Assembly: GCF_000193735.1 (NCBI RefSeq)
Contig: NZ_AEPF01000055.1
Coordinates: forward strand, 1 to 37,513
Reading direction: 5' to 3'
DNA from: Neisseria sicca 4320
Lineage (GTDB): Bacteria > Pseudomonadota > Gammaproteobacteria > Burkholderiales > Neisseriaceae
Length of the DNA: 37,513 nt
Made by a program: the position numbers and the translations under genes. A model generated the notes under the pieces. It worked only from the letters and a program-made list of their open reading frames with translations. It was not told the origin of the DNA and ran no database searches. Position 1 is the first letter of the stretch. Every line of letters starts with the position of its first letter. Shown one piece after another: positions 1-8,406 of the stretch.

Positions 1-28
1 TTGACAAACCGCCGCCCCTGCATATAGA
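1..28 (+). promoter_or_regulatory. Putative sigma-70 promoter of the pxp operon
   Basis: TTGACA at 1-6 and TATAGA at 23-28 are separated by 16 bp, close to a consensus sigma-70 promoter, and lie about 30 bp upstream of pxpB. A four-codon frame (49-63) overlaps the pxpB start by ATGA. The window begins at the -35 box, so nothing further upstream can be judged. Confidence 0.45.
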
Positions 29-59
29 TTCATTAAAACATAACCAAAATGAACAGCAA

Positions 60-707
60 ATGAGAATAGAGATCACACCAATCAGCGAATCCGCTTTGGT
101 CTGCCGACTGAATGCACCTTCCGAACTGGGCAAACAGCAAAAGTTGTGGGCGTTTGCCGCTGCGCTCGAGCAGCATGACAGGATTGAGGAAGTGGTGGTC
201 GGCATGAACAATCTGACCGTGTTCACCCGTTTCGATACCGATTTGGCGACGCTTGCCGATGAATTGCAATATGTGTGGGAACACACCACCGTTACAGACC
301 ATCAGGGCAAACAGGTGGAAATTCCCGTCTGCTACGGCGGCGAATACGGCCCGGATTTGGCGGAAGTCGCTGCTTTCCATCAGACGGATATTTCCGAAAT
401 CGTCCGCCGCCATACGGCGCAAACCTATACCGTATTTATGATGGGCTTCCAGCCCGGTTTCCCTTATCTGGGCGGCTTGCCCGAAGCATTGCACACGCCC
501 CGCCGTGCCGTGCCGAGAACGTCCGTTCCCGCCGGTTCGGTCGGTATCGGCGGCAGTCAGACCGGTGTGTATCCGTTCGCTTCGCCCGGCGGCTGGCAGA
601 TTATCGGCAGAACCGAATTACCCTTGTTCCGAGCCGATTTGAATCCGCCGACCCTGCTGGCGGCGGGCGACCAAGTCCGCTTTGTTGCAGAAAGGATTGA
701 GCCATGA
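60..707 (+). CDS. pxpB: 5-oxoprolinase subunit PxpB (KipI family)
   Basis: This 215-residue protein matches the KipI/PxpB family over its full length. The C-terminal half has the family signature MMGFQPGFPYLGGLP near residue 125 and a Gly/Pro-rich PAGSVGIGGSQTGVYP block. With PxpC and PxpA it forms the bacterial ATP-dependent 5-oxoprolinase, which opens pyroglutamate to glutamate in the cytosol. The start overlaps a four-codon frame, and the stop overlaps the pxpC start (ATGA at 704-707), which suggests translational coupling. In Bacillus the KipI relative inhibits a sporulation kinase; that role does not apply here. Confidence 0.93.
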   Translation: MRIEITPISESALVCRLNAPSELGKQQKLWAFAAALEQHDRIEEVVVGMNNLTVFTRFDTDLATLADELQYVWEHTTVTDHQGKQVEIPVCYGGEYGPDLAEVAAFHQTDISEIVRRHTAQTYTVFMMGFQPGFPYLGGLPEALHTPRRAVPRTSVPAGSVGIGGSQTGVYPFASPGGWQIIGRTELPLFRADLNPPTLLAAGDQVRFVAERIEP

Positions 708-1633
708 TTCACGTTTCGGCAGTGCAGGCACCGGCGCATATTCAGGATACCGGACGCTACGGACACCGGCGTTACGGCATCGGTCATGCCGGTGCGATGG
801 ACACGGTTGCTTTGGCGGCGGGCAATATTTTATTGGGCAACGACGAAGGCACGGCCGCAATCGAAATCGCTTTGGGCGGGATAATGCTGGTGTTTGAACG
901 GGATACGCCGTTTTGTCTCACCGGTGCCGTGTATCAGGCGGAATTGGACGGCGAACCGGTCTATTCGTATTGGCGTTATACCGCCCGCAAAGGGCAGACC
1001 TTGAAGCTGGTGCGTGCCGTGCAGGGCATGTACGGCTATGTGTGCGTGGCGGGCGGATTTGATGTGCCGGAAGTGATGGGTTCGAGAAGCACCGACCTGA
1101 AAGCCGGTTTCGGCGGCCATCAGGGCAGAATGCTGCAAAAAGGCGATTGTCTCCCCATCGGCAAAGGTGCGCAGGAATTGTCCAAAGTCGGCATCGCCCC
1201 GATACCGTTTACCGATACCGTCCACCTTGTTCCTTCGTCGGAATATGCCGCTTTCAGTGAAAAAGGGCGTCTGAATCTGGAACGGGAAACGTGGACGCTG
1301 CAAAGCGACAGCAACCGCATGGGCTACCGCTTCGACGGACAGCCGCTGACCCTGTCGCAACCTTTGGAAATGCTGTCCCACGCTGTTCAGGCAGGAACCG
1401 TGCAGGTGCCGCCCGGCGGCAAACCGATTATCCTGCTGGCCGATGCGCAAACCACCGGCGGTTATCCGAAAATCGCCACCGTTGCCGCCGCCGATTTGGG
1501 CAGGCTGGCACAGGTGCGTTTCGGCAGCAAAGTCAAATTCAAAATAATCGGCTTGAAAGAAGCCACCGCCCTGCGGCGCAAAAACCAAGCCTATCTGAAC
1601 CAAATACGGAGAATCGCCCATGAAGCAGGTTGA
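704..1633 (+). CDS. pxpC: 5-oxoprolinase subunit PxpC (KipA / biotin-dependent carboxyltransferase-like)
   Basis: The 309-residue protein is a full-length KipA/PxpC homologue. The N-terminus contains the family motif PAHIQDTGRYGHRRYG followed by GAMD, and the C-terminal part has ILLADAQTTGGYPKIATV, also typical of the allophanate hydrolase subunit 2 fold. It pairs with PxpB in the 5-oxoprolinase complex. It overlaps pxpB by 4 bp and pxpA by 14 bp, so the three genes are one transcription and translation unit. Confidence 0.93.
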   Translation: MIHVSAVQAPAHIQDTGRYGHRRYGIGHAGAMDTVALAAGNILLGNDEGTAAIEIALGGIMLVFERDTPFCLTGAVYQAELDGEPVYSYWRYTARKGQTLKLVRAVQGMYGYVCVAGGFDVPEVMGSRSTDLKAGFGGHQGRMLQKGDCLPIGKGAQELSKVGIAPIPFTDTVHLVPSSEYAAFSEKGRLNLERETWTLQSDSNRMGYRFDGQPLTLSQPLEMLSHAVQAGTVQVPPGGKPIILLADAQTTGGYPKIATVAAADLGRLAQVRFGSKVKFKIIGLKEATALRRKNQAYLNQIRRIAHEAG

Positions 1634-2429
1634 TTTAAACGCCGATCTCGCTGAAGGCTGCGGCAGCGACGAAGCCCTGTTGCAGGTGATTACTTCGGCC
1701 AACATCGCCTGCGCCCAACACGCCGGCAGCATTGCCGATATTCGGGCGGCATTGGCGTATGCCCAACAAAACGGCGTGCGCATCGGAGCACACCCCGGCT
1801 ATCCCGATCGGGAAAACTTCGGCCGTATCGAAATGAATCTGTCCGAAGCAGATTTGCGGGCGTGTCTGAATTACCAGTTGGGCGCATTGCAGGCCTTGTG
1901 CCGTGATCAGGATTTGGAAATGGCTTATGTCAAACCGCACGGCGCAATGTACAACCAAGCGGCGAAAAACCGTGCGCTGGCGGATACTGTTGCCCGAATT
2001 GTGGCGGATTTCGACCCGAAATTGAAATTGATGGCACTTTCCGGCAGCCTGCTATTGGAAGCCGGAAAAGCCGCAGGCTTGGGCGTGATTTCCGAAGTAT
2101 TCGCCGACCGCCGCTATATGCCCGACGGCACGCTGGTTCCCCGCAGCCGCCCCGATGCGCAGGTGGACAGCGACGAGGAAGCCATCGCCCAAGTATTGCA
2201 GATGGTGCGGGACGGGCAGGTCAAAGCAGTGGACGGCAGCCTGGTTGCCGTGCAAGCCGACAGCATCTGTCTGCACGGCGACGGGCCGCACGCCGTGGTG
2301 TTTGCCGAAAAAATCCGGCAGGAACTACTGGCGGCAGGCATCAAAGTTTCTGCTTTAAAAACAGTTCATAGGCCGTCTGAAAACCGCAGGTTTCGCCAAA
2401 ACGAGCAAAGCGAGTTTCTGCGTAGCTAA
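1620..2429 (+). CDS. pxpA: 5-oxoprolinase subunit PxpA (LamB/YcsF family)
   Basis: This is a LamB/YcsF family protein, starting MKQVDLNADLAEGCG. It carries the conserved IACAQHAG-like segment (IACAQHAGS in place of the usual ACGFHAGD), GAHPGYPDRENFGR, and VKPHGAMYNQ. At 269 residues it is about 20 longer than usual. The extra tail after roughly residue 247 is encoded by an uptake-word copy (AGGCCGTCTGAA, 2370-2381, read as RPSEN) and by the first copy of an 18-bp direct repeat. The start overlaps pxpC by 14 bp. The core is expected to be functional; the tail looks like repeat-derived sequence. Confidence 0.92.
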   Translation: MKQVDLNADLAEGCGSDEALLQVITSANIACAQHAGSIADIRAALAYAQQNGVRIGAHPGYPDRENFGRIEMNLSEADLRACLNYQLGALQALCRDQDLEMAYVKPHGAMYNQAAKNRALADTVARIVADFDPKLKLMALSGSLLLEAGKAAGLGVISEVFADRRYMPDGTLVPRSRPDAQVDSDEEAIAQVLQMVRDGQVKAVDGSLVAVQADSICLHGDGPHAVVFAEKIRQELLAAGIKVSALKTVHRPSENRRFRQNEQSEFLRS

Positions 2430-2445
2430 AACCGCAGGTTTCGCC
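2370..2445 (+). repeat. AG-DUS copy plus 18-bp direct repeat at the pxpA 3' end
   Basis: AGGCCGTCTGAA lies at 2370-2381. The 18-bp word AAAACCGCAGGTTTCGCC occurs at 2380-2397 and again at 2428-2445, the second copy overlapping the pxpA stop codon. This is the C form of the uptake word (AG-DUS), whereas almost all others here have T at the fourth base. Confidence 0.85.
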
Positions 2446-2485
2446 CAAACACAGTAACAGCCAATTTTATAGAGAATAAGCGATT

Positions 2486-3679
2486 ATGTCTGATCAAAAA
2501 AACCGCAGAAATGCCTTAATCGGCGCTGCATTCCTGATGGCGACTTCCGCCATCGGCCCGGGCTTTCTGACCCAAACCGCCACCTTCACCCAAGCACTGG
2601 CGGCAAGTTTCGGCTTTGTGATTCTGCTCTCGATTCTGCTCGACATCGGAGCGCAGCTCAATATTTGGCGGATTGTCGCCGTTTCCGAAAAACGGGCGCA
2701 GGATATTGCCAATCAGGTCTTGCCCGGCGCAGGCTATTTCTTGGCTGTGCTGATTGTCATGGGCGGTTTGGCGTTCAATATCGGCAACGTCGGCGGCGCA
2801 GGCCTGGGGCTGAACCTGCTGACCGGACTGTCGCCGGAAACCGGTGCCGTGATCAGCGGCGTGATTGCCATCGGCGTGTTTCTGTTTAAAGAAGCAGGCA
2901 AAGTGATGGACAAATTCGCCCAAGTGATGGGTTTCGTAATGATTGCGCTGACGGTTTATGTGGCATGGCAGGCGAATCCGCCGCTGGCAGATGCCGCCGT
3001 GCATACCTTTATGCCGGAAAAACTCGATGCAATGGCGATTGTTACACTGGTGGGCGGCACGGTCGGCGGCTACATCACCTTCGCCGGTGCGCACCGCCTG
3101 CTGGACGCAGGCATCAAAGGCAAATCGGCGTTACCGGAAGTGAGCCAAAGCTCGGTGCGGGCGATTCTGATTGCCTCGATTATGCGGATTGTATTGTTTT
3201 TGGCGGTTTTGGGCGTGGTCAGCCAAGGCGTGCAGCTCAATCCCGACAACCCTGCTTCCACACCGTTTGAATATGCGGCGGGATACATCGGCCTGCTGAT
3301 TTTCGGCGTGGTGATTTGGGCGGCTTCGATTACTTCGGTGATTGGTGCGGCTTATACTTCGGTGTCGTTCTTCTCCGGTCTCAGCCCGTCTATCGAACGC
3401 AATAAAAACAAATGGATTATTGCCTTTATCGCCGTGTCCACCGCCGTATTTTCCACCATCGGCAAACCGGCGCAGGTGCTGGTGTTCGTAGGCGCATTAA
3501 ACGGCCTGATTTTACCGATTTCCCTCGGTCTGATTCTGATTGCCGCCTACAAAACCAAAATTGTCGGCGACTACAAACACCCGCTGTGGCTCACCGTTTC
3601 CGGCGTGATTGTGGTCGGTTTGATGGCAGTACTCAGCGCCATCACCATCAGCAAATATATCGGCGGCTTGTTCGGCTGA
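2486..3679 (+). CDS. NRAMP-family transporter (YcsG-like) of the pxp operon
   Basis: This 397-residue integral membrane protein has about eleven hydrophobic helices and an NRAMP-type first helix with GPGFLTQTATFTQAL, the DPG-like unwound region of the family. It starts 56 bp after pxpA. In Bacillus a homologous NRAMP gene (ycsG) neighbours the ycsF/kip genes. From context I infer that it imports a substrate linked to 5-oxoproline use, or a metal cofactor; the sequence does not decide between them. The segment after helix 7 (residues about 200-225) carries the loop GAHRLLDAGIKGKSALPEVS. Confidence 0.8.
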   Translation: MSDQKNRRNALIGAAFLMATSAIGPGFLTQTATFTQALAASFGFVILLSILLDIGAQLNIWRIVAVSEKRAQDIANQVLPGAGYFLAVLIVMGGLAFNIGNVGGAGLGLNLLTGLSPETGAVISGVIAIGVFLFKEAGKVMDKFAQVMGFVMIALTVYVAWQANPPLADAAVHTFMPEKLDAMAIVTLVGGTVGGYITFAGAHRLLDAGIKGKSALPEVSQSSVRAILIASIMRIVLFLAVLGVVSQGVQLNPDNPASTPFEYAAGYIGLLIFGVVIWAASITSVIGAAYTSVSFFSGLSPSIERNKNKWIIAFIAVSTAVFSTIGKPAQVLVFVGALNGLILPISLGLILIAAYKTKIVGDYKHPLWLTVSGVIVVGLMAVLSAITISKYIGGLFG

Positions 3680-3786
3680 ACCTTGTAGCGCAGATGTTTG
3701 ATTTTGTATATTATCCGAAGTTTGCCGCCTGATATGGAAAATTCCTGTTTCAGACGATGTATCCGGTCTGAAACCTATTCACAACT

Positions 3787-4479
3787 ATGAAACGCTTCAC
3801 CTATTCTCTTTCCGACGGTTTGTGCATCGAAATCGAACTCAAACGCAGTGCCAAGAAAAATCTGATTCTGCGCCCCGTCAATATGCAGACGGTCAGCATC
3901 AACGTCCCACCCTTTTTTCAAGACCGCGCGTTGGCAAACTGGCTGGCGGCAAACGAAACGATTTTGCGGAACACGCTTGCCAAAACGCCCGTACATCCTG
4001 TTTCCCACCCAAACTTACCCGAGTGGATTTGGTATCGGGGAGTAAAGACCAAGCTGGATACCCACAGCCAAAGCCATATCCGCATCACGTCGTCTGAAAT
4101 CCTGCTTCCCCGAAAAGAAACTGCCGCACAACTGAACCACCTGCGCCGCCTGTTGAACGAACGCGCCCGCGAATACCTGCTGCCCCGCCTTGAAAAACAC
4201 GCAGCCGAAACAGGACTGACTCCCGCCGCCACAGACCTGAGCAACGCCAAAACCTTTTGGGGCGTATGCCGCCCGCGCACCGGCATCCGCCTCAACTGGC
4301 GGCTGATCGGCGCGCCCGAGTACGTTGCCGACTATGTCTGCATCCACGAACTCTGCCACCTCCGCCACCCCGACCACAGTCCGCGCTTTTGGCATTTGGT
4401 GAACACGCTGACGCCGCATACCGACAATGCTAAAAGTTGGCTGAAGGCGCACGGGAGGGAATTGTTTGTGCTGGGGTGA
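3787..4479 (+). CDS. SprT-like / YgjP family zinc metalloprotease
   Basis: The 230-residue protein has the DUF45 (YgjP/WLM-like) layout: an N-terminal beta-rich half, WGVCRPRTGIRLNWRLI around residue 158, and the zinc site HELCHLRHPDHSPRFW near residues 187-202. The HExxH histidines, the glutamate and a downstream histidine are present, so it should bind zinc. The physiological substrate of this family is not well defined. It has its own short intergenic leader and converges on the gene at 4715. Confidence 0.85.
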   Translation: MKRFTYSLSDGLCIEIELKRSAKKNLILRPVNMQTVSINVPPFFQDRALANWLAANETILRNTLAKTPVHPVSHPNLPEWIWYRGVKTKLDTHSQSHIRITSSEILLPRKETAAQLNHLRRLLNERAREYLLPRLEKHAAETGLTPAATDLSNAKTFWGVCRPRTGIRLNWRLIGAPEYVADYVCIHELCHLRHPDHSPRFWHLVNTLTPHTDNAKSWLKAHGRELFVLG

Positions 4480-4486
4480 GGGGGAA

Positions 4487-4605
4487 CCGTAGCATGGGCT
4501 TCGCCCGCGAGAATCCGCCCTCTCCCGTTCGACGGGAGGGGGTTGGGGAGAGGGTGGCTCTTGTCCCTTGTTCCGTATATTTGCAAGCCACCCTATCCCA
4601 GCTTT
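4487..4605. repeat. Palindromic intergenic repeat block
   Basis: The region just after the protease holds GTAGCATGGGCTTCGCCC (4489-4506), the inverted form of a short word seen again at 21041, 27921 and 27978. Next comes CCCTCTCCCGTTCGACGGGAG and a G-rich run ending in AGAGGGTGGC (4518-4557). Both can form hairpins. No coding function is apparent. Confidence 0.55.
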
Positions 4606-4646
4606 CCCTCGTCGGATAATGGGAAGGGATCAAGCTGCTGTAACTG

Positions 4647-4693
4647 AAAAAGGTCGTCTGAAAAACCTATTTCAAGCTTTTCAGACGACCTTT
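4647..4693. terminator. Inverted DUS pair, bidirectional terminator
   Basis: AGGTCGTCTGAA at 4651-4662 faces its complement at 4679-4690, flanked by A and T runs. It lies between two convergent genes and can terminate both. Confidence 0.85.
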
Positions 4694-4714
4694 CATCTAT
4701 ATTTCAAACACTAT

Positions 4715-5788
4715 CTAAATCAGCTTTTGCTGCTTCAACTCATTCTTCAGATACGCATAATAAACCGGTGCGACGATGATGCCGCCGACGCCGAAAATCC
4801 GTTCGAACACGACCATTGCCACCAAGAGTTCCCATGCGCTTGATTCGATTTCCGAACCAATGATTTTCGCGTTCAGGAAATATTCGAGCTTGTGGATGAC
4901 GACCAGAAACACCAGCGAAGCGACTGCCACATATAAGGACGCGCCGAGGCTCAAGATGATAATGATGGTGTTGGAAATCAGGTTGCCCGCGACGGGAATC
5001 AAGCCGACGATGAAGGCAAGTACCAACACGGTCAGTTTAAACGGCAACTCGACGCTGAAAAGCGGCAGGATCAAATAGAGATACACGCCCGTCAGCGCGG
5101 TATCGATCAGCGAGATTTTGACCTGCGCCAGAAACACCCGCTCAAAGCTGGTTTCGAAATTCACAATCCGCCGCACCAGTTCTGCCTTGAAGGGCGGCAT
5201 TTTGCAACGGTTTTTGCGCATATCGAGACGGTGGAAGCTGAGCATCGCGCCGATGATGATGCCGATCAGGATGTACACGAACGAGGTAAAGCTGTTTTTG
5301 CTGATGCGCGTCAGTGCGGCGCTGTATTCTTCAATCAATTTGACCGCAGAGGCTTTGATTTCGGCGGTATTGTTGGGCAGCATGTTCAAAACCGATGGCG
5401 GCAGGCTGCTGCTGTTTTTCGTGTCTTCCAAAATCGCCGCCAGCTTGGTCAGCATCACGGGGATATGCCCGCCGTGAATCAGGTGGTAAATCCCCAAAGA
5501 CATCAAGAGGATAACCGTCAATACGATACTTATGGTAAGGGTGGTCGAAATCAGGTTGATATTGTGCGCGTTGAGCGATTTGTGCAGTAACGTACCGCGC
5601 GCAAGCATACGGCGGCGCATCCAAAGAATCAGGCCGTTGGTCTTGGTGATGAAGACGTAGGTCAGGATGACGGCGAGCATAAGGGGCAAAAAGTGGAAAT
5701 ACAGCACCACAAACAGGGCAAGCCCCATCAAAATGTAAGATGCATTGCGAAAGCGGGAGTGTTTCAAAATCATTGAACGTAATACCAT
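4715..5788 (-). CDS. AI-2E family transporter (PerM-like membrane protein)
   Basis: This multi-spanning membrane protein of about 357 residues has the AI-2E/PerM family plan: paired N-terminal helices (LMGLALFVVLYFHFLPLML), a long central soluble segment rich in Ser/Asn/Lys, and a C-terminal helical bundle containing VLAFIVGLIPVAGNLISN and ending IIVAPVYYAYLK. Members export small solutes; the real substrate here is unknown. The start is uncertain: an upstream TTG (5809) and ATGs at 5788 and 5773 are all in frame, none with a clear ribosome site. I used the first ATG. Confidence 0.82.
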   Translation of the reverse strand: MVLRSMILKHSRFRNASYILMGLALFVVLYFHFLPLMLAVILTYVFITKTNGLILWMRRRMLARGTLLHKSLNAHNINLISTTLTISIVLTVILLMSLGIYHLIHGGHIPVMLTKLAAILEDTKNSSSLPPSVLNMLPNNTAEIKASAVKLIEEYSAALTRISKNSFTSFVYILIGIIIGAMLSFHRLDMRKNRCKMPPFKAELVRRIVNFETSFERVFLAQVKISLIDTALTGVYLYLILPLFSVELPFKLTVLVLAFIVGLIPVAGNLISNTIIIILSLGASLYVAVASLVFLVVIHKLEYFLNAKIIGSEIESSAWELLVAMVVFERIFGVGGIIVAPVYYAYLKNELKQQKLI

Positions 5789-6028
5789 GAAATATATAAA
5801 TTTAAACAATCAAGCTATGAAGTACGATTAATAAAGCAGGACAGGGGGGTTAACCCGCCTTTTGAAACTTTATTTCAATTTCTCTTGACCTGACTTCGGT
5901 TTACAAACTAACCGTTACAATAAAAACTCAATCGCACCAAGCAGTTATGCGTTTGTCTTTACGCAAATTGCCATTTGGCATTTGACGGAATTATTGTATC
6001 AGACAAATTTCCCGAAAGGATATTACAC

Positions 6029-6343
6029 ATGAAAACATTGTCTAAATTGACCTCCCTCGTTCTTGTTTCTGCCGGTTTGATCGCTGCTCCTGTGGCTATG
6101 TCACAACCTGCTTCCGGTAAAGCCGCTACTAAAGCAGGACACGTTCACAAAAAAGCCAACAAAGCTAAAAAACAAGCCAACGAATTGAAACAAGACAAAG
6201 CTGCCGAAGCTGCAACAACTGAAGCCACTTCCGCCGATGCCGAAGTTAAAGCCATGGGCGAACAAGGCCAGGCTGCAACCCAGACCGCCCCTGCAGCAGA
6301 TCTGGAACAAGCCCCCGCCAACCAAACCCCTGCTGCAAAATAA
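6029..6343 (+). CDS. Small secreted Ala/Lys/Gln-rich protein
   Basis: The protein has 104 residues from the ATG at 6029, which follows CGAAAGGATATTACAC, a good ribosome site. An in-frame upstream start at 5975 lacks one. The N-terminus is a signal peptide with a likely cut after PVAMS or nearby. The mature part is low in complexity: a Lys-rich helix (HKKANKAKKQANELKQDKAAEAA), then Ala/Thr/Gln/Pro-rich sequence. There is no lipobox cysteine. I do not recognise the family. It is probably periplasmic or envelope-associated and possibly coiled coil. Confidence 0.75.
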   Translation: MKTLSKLTSLVLVSAGLIAAPVAMSQPASGKAATKAGHVHKKANKAKKQANELKQDKAAEAATTEATSADAEVKAMGEQGQAATQTAPAADLEQAPANQTPAAK

Positions 6344-6447
6344 GCAGGATTATAGTGGACTGAATTAAAAGAGGGATTTTATTTCCCACGCACCGTTTTG
6401 ACGGCTGTCGTCCTTTTTGAATTTAGGCCATTAAATGTCTACCGCAG

Positions 6448-6486
6448 GCAAAAGGTCGTCTGAAAAGTTTTCAGACGACCTTTTGC
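6448..6486. terminator. Near-perfect palindromic DUS pair terminator
   Basis: The stem starts GCAAAAGGTCGTCTGAAAA and pairs with its exact complement across a one-base centre, between convergent genes. It is the most extended DUS palindrome in the window. Confidence 0.88.
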
Positions 6487-6496
6487 CGTTCACGAT

Positions 6497-7729
6497 TCAC
6501 ACATATTCGCTTTTATCGTTTTCCTTCCAAGCCTGATGCGAAAAGAGCCAAAGCAACACAATCCCGCATACCGTCGAAGCCAGCATCATGCCCGCCATGA
6601 CCAAGGCAGAACCATTGTGCAGCCGAGTTGCCAGCAATCCCACGCTTGCGCCGATGATGGATTGGAACACGCCCAATACCGCGTTCGCACTGCCGCTTTC
6701 CTGCTTGAAATAAGTCATAAAGCAAGCCTGCGTGTTCGCGCCGACCAAGCCTTGCGTGCCTACCGAAAACATCACACATGGCACCAAAGCCCACATCGGC
6801 GGCAGTCCCAGCAATAAGACCAGCAGAACCATCGTCAGATTCGCCGCAAACTGCACGATAATGCCCCATTTCAAAATACTTTGCGGGTGCGCCCCCGTTT
6901 TCAGCCGCCATGCCGTGATGCGGTTGAACGAAGCCATCGTGAGGATGTTCAGCGCAAACACCCAAGCGTATTCGCGTGGCGTAACATGGTACAGCTTTTG
7001 GTAAACAAAAGACGATTCCGTCAGAAACGCAAACATCGACGCAAAGCTGAACGCCTGAAAAAACAGATAGCCCATCGCCGCCCGCGTTTTCAGCACTCTG
7101 GCGAACCGTCCAGCCACCAGTCTGAAAATATCCATCCCGATTTTGCCCGTCTGCTTCGGACGCGGCAGGAAAGTAAACACCAAGATAAACAAAACAAACG
7201 AATACGCCGCCAAAAAGCCGAAAATAAAACGCCAGCCGCCCAATTCCTGCAACAGCGAACCGACCATGGGCGCAATCAGCGGCACGATCATCAGGATAAT
7301 GCCGATTAAAGCAAACATCTGCGCCGCCTGCCTGCCCGAATAATAATCGCGCACCATCGCCCCGACGATGACCACCGTCATCCCCGCGCCGAACGCCTGT
7401 ACCGCGCGCAGGTTCAACAGCCCGTCCGCCGACTGCACCATCGTCAGCGCGGCAACGGCCGCAAAATAAATGCTCAAACCGATCAAAGCCACCGGTTTGC
7501 GCCCCTTGATGTCCGAAACCGCGCCGCCGACAACCTGCCCGAACGCCACACCGAACATAAACAAAACCAAACTCTGCTCGATACGGTGGATATCCGCGCT
7601 CAAAGATTGCGCCATTTCCGGTATGGCGGGCAGGTAGGCATCGACCGAAAACGGCATCAGGGCAACCAACATCGCCATCAAAACCGCCATTTGCTTTTCA
7701 CCCAGCGGAGAGGGGGTGGATTGGGACAT
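6497..7729 (-). CDS. Bcr/CflA family multidrug efflux MFS transporter
   Basis: This 410-residue protein has 12 predicted membrane helices. The loop after helix 2 contains the MFS motif GGAVSDIKGRKPVAL, and the first helices (MAMLVALMPFSVDAYLPAIPEMA) are typical of the DHA1 Bcr/CflA drug exporters, including the conserved Asp-Ala-Tyr-Leu-Pro. It should export drugs or small metabolites by proton antiport across the inner membrane. The exact substrate cannot be read. The gene is alone and divergent from the one at 7942. Confidence 0.88.
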   Translation of the reverse strand: MSQSTPSPLGEKQMAVLMAMLVALMPFSVDAYLPAIPEMAQSLSADIHRIEQSLVLFMFGVAFGQVVGGAVSDIKGRKPVALIGLSIYFAAVAALTMVQSADGLLNLRAVQAFGAGMTVVIVGAMVRDYYSGRQAAQMFALIGIILMIVPLIAPMVGSLLQELGGWRFIFGFLAAYSFVLFILVFTFLPRPKQTGKIGMDIFRLVAGRFARVLKTRAAMGYLFFQAFSFASMFAFLTESSFVYQKLYHVTPREYAWVFALNILTMASFNRITAWRLKTGAHPQSILKWGIIVQFAANLTMVLLVLLLGLPPMWALVPCVMFSVGTQGLVGANTQACFMTYFKQESGSANAVLGVFQSIIGASVGLLATRLHNGSALVMAGMMLASTVCGIVLLWLFSHQAWKENDKSEYV

Positions 7730-7846
7730 AAGGGACTTTCAGAATGTTCAAACGAAACAAACCGCCCTGACATATCCTAGGCGGTTGAAATAAAAAGAAG
7801 TATATCATGTTTTCATACCAGGCCGCAGCATCCTCCCTATTCACAG

Positions 7847-7890
7847 AGAGGTCGTCTGAAAAACGTCCCGACAGATTTCAGACGACCTCT
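7847..7890. repeat. Inverted DUS pair in a divergent promoter region
   Basis: AGGTCGTCTGAA (7849-7860) and its complement (7877-7888) form a stem of about 14 bp. It lies between two divergent starts, not after a gene, so termination is unlikely to be its role. A TACAAT box (7903-7908) follows and could serve the gene at 7942. Confidence 0.75.
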
Positions 7891-7941
7891 CCCGTTTTCC
7901 GTTACAATAAACACCCTAAGAATCACAACAAAAGACCGTCC

Positions 7942-8406
7942 ATGTACGACAACATCCGCTTCCACCTAGACGAAGAATATCCCGAAGGACTGCCGTCCGA
8001 AAACGCCGCCACGCATATCGGCATGTACTGGATATGGGCGGCGCAGACAGGGCTGGCGAATCCCGTTTGGCAAACCGCCCCCGAAAGCGCGGAAGATTTC
8101 ACCAATATGCTCAAAGGCAGAACCAGCGGCAGACGCTTCCTGCTCAAACACATGGACGGCGCGCTCACGCCCGACGACTTCACCGAACAAGGACGGCAAT
8201 TCACTTCCTATTACTACGACGATGAAGAAGACGGCTACGGCGCATTTCTAGAAGACTACGTCAACACCCTAGACACCCCGTCGCTCGGCGGCTTCTACCA
8301 CGTCCCCAACACTCCCGAAATCTACAAACGCCTCAAACCCGTCTTCCAAGCAGCGTTTGAGCAATGGAAAAACAATTTGGCATTCCCTGTCGGAGAGCAA
8401 CCGTGA
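7942..8406 (+). CDS. Conserved protein of unknown function (DUF7832-like)
   Basis: The 154-residue soluble acidic protein starts MYDNIRFHLDEEYPEGL. An earlier in-frame ATG at 7807 would run through the DUS hairpin and is rejected. Visible features are THIGMYWIWAAQTGLANP near residue 24, and an acidic YYYDDEEDGYG segment with a conserved DYV-type motif. It resembles small proteins annotated DUF7832, with no known activity. The stop overlaps the GTG start of gmhB (GTGA, 8403-8406), so the two are cotranslated. Confidence 0.8.
   Translation: MYDNIRFHLDEEYPEGLPSENAATHIGMYWIWAAQTGLANPVWQTAPESAEDFTNMLKGRTSGRRFLLKHMDGALTPDDFTEQGRQFTSYYYDDEEDGYGAFLEDYVNTLDTPSLGGFYHVPNTPEIYKRLKPVFQAAFEQWKNNLAFPVGEQP

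Noticed and set aside
49..63. Four-codon frame MNSK overlapping the pxpB start
   Set aside because: It is too short to call and has no clear ribosome site; overlap by ATGA can occur by chance.
830..1783. 317-codon minus-strand frame opposite pxpC
   Set aside because: It crosses the pxpC-pxpA boundary on the wrong strand; both real genes are clear.
4510..4620. RNA gene in the G/C-rich block after the protease
   Set aside because: The hairpins look like dispersed intergenic repeats, and no tRNA or known ncRNA pattern was found.
5844..5849. G6 tract upstream of the AI-2E gene as a phase-variation switch
   Set aside because: Six bases is short for slippage, and no promoter boxes bracket it convincingly.
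6353..6375. Correia element after the small secreted protein
   Set aside because: Only TATAGTGGA is shared with the terminal repeat; the core and second end are missing.
7807..7941. 45-residue N-terminal extension of the gene at 7942
   Set aside because: The extension is encoded by the DUS hairpin and promoter region; the ATG at 7942 fits the overlap-coupled unit.
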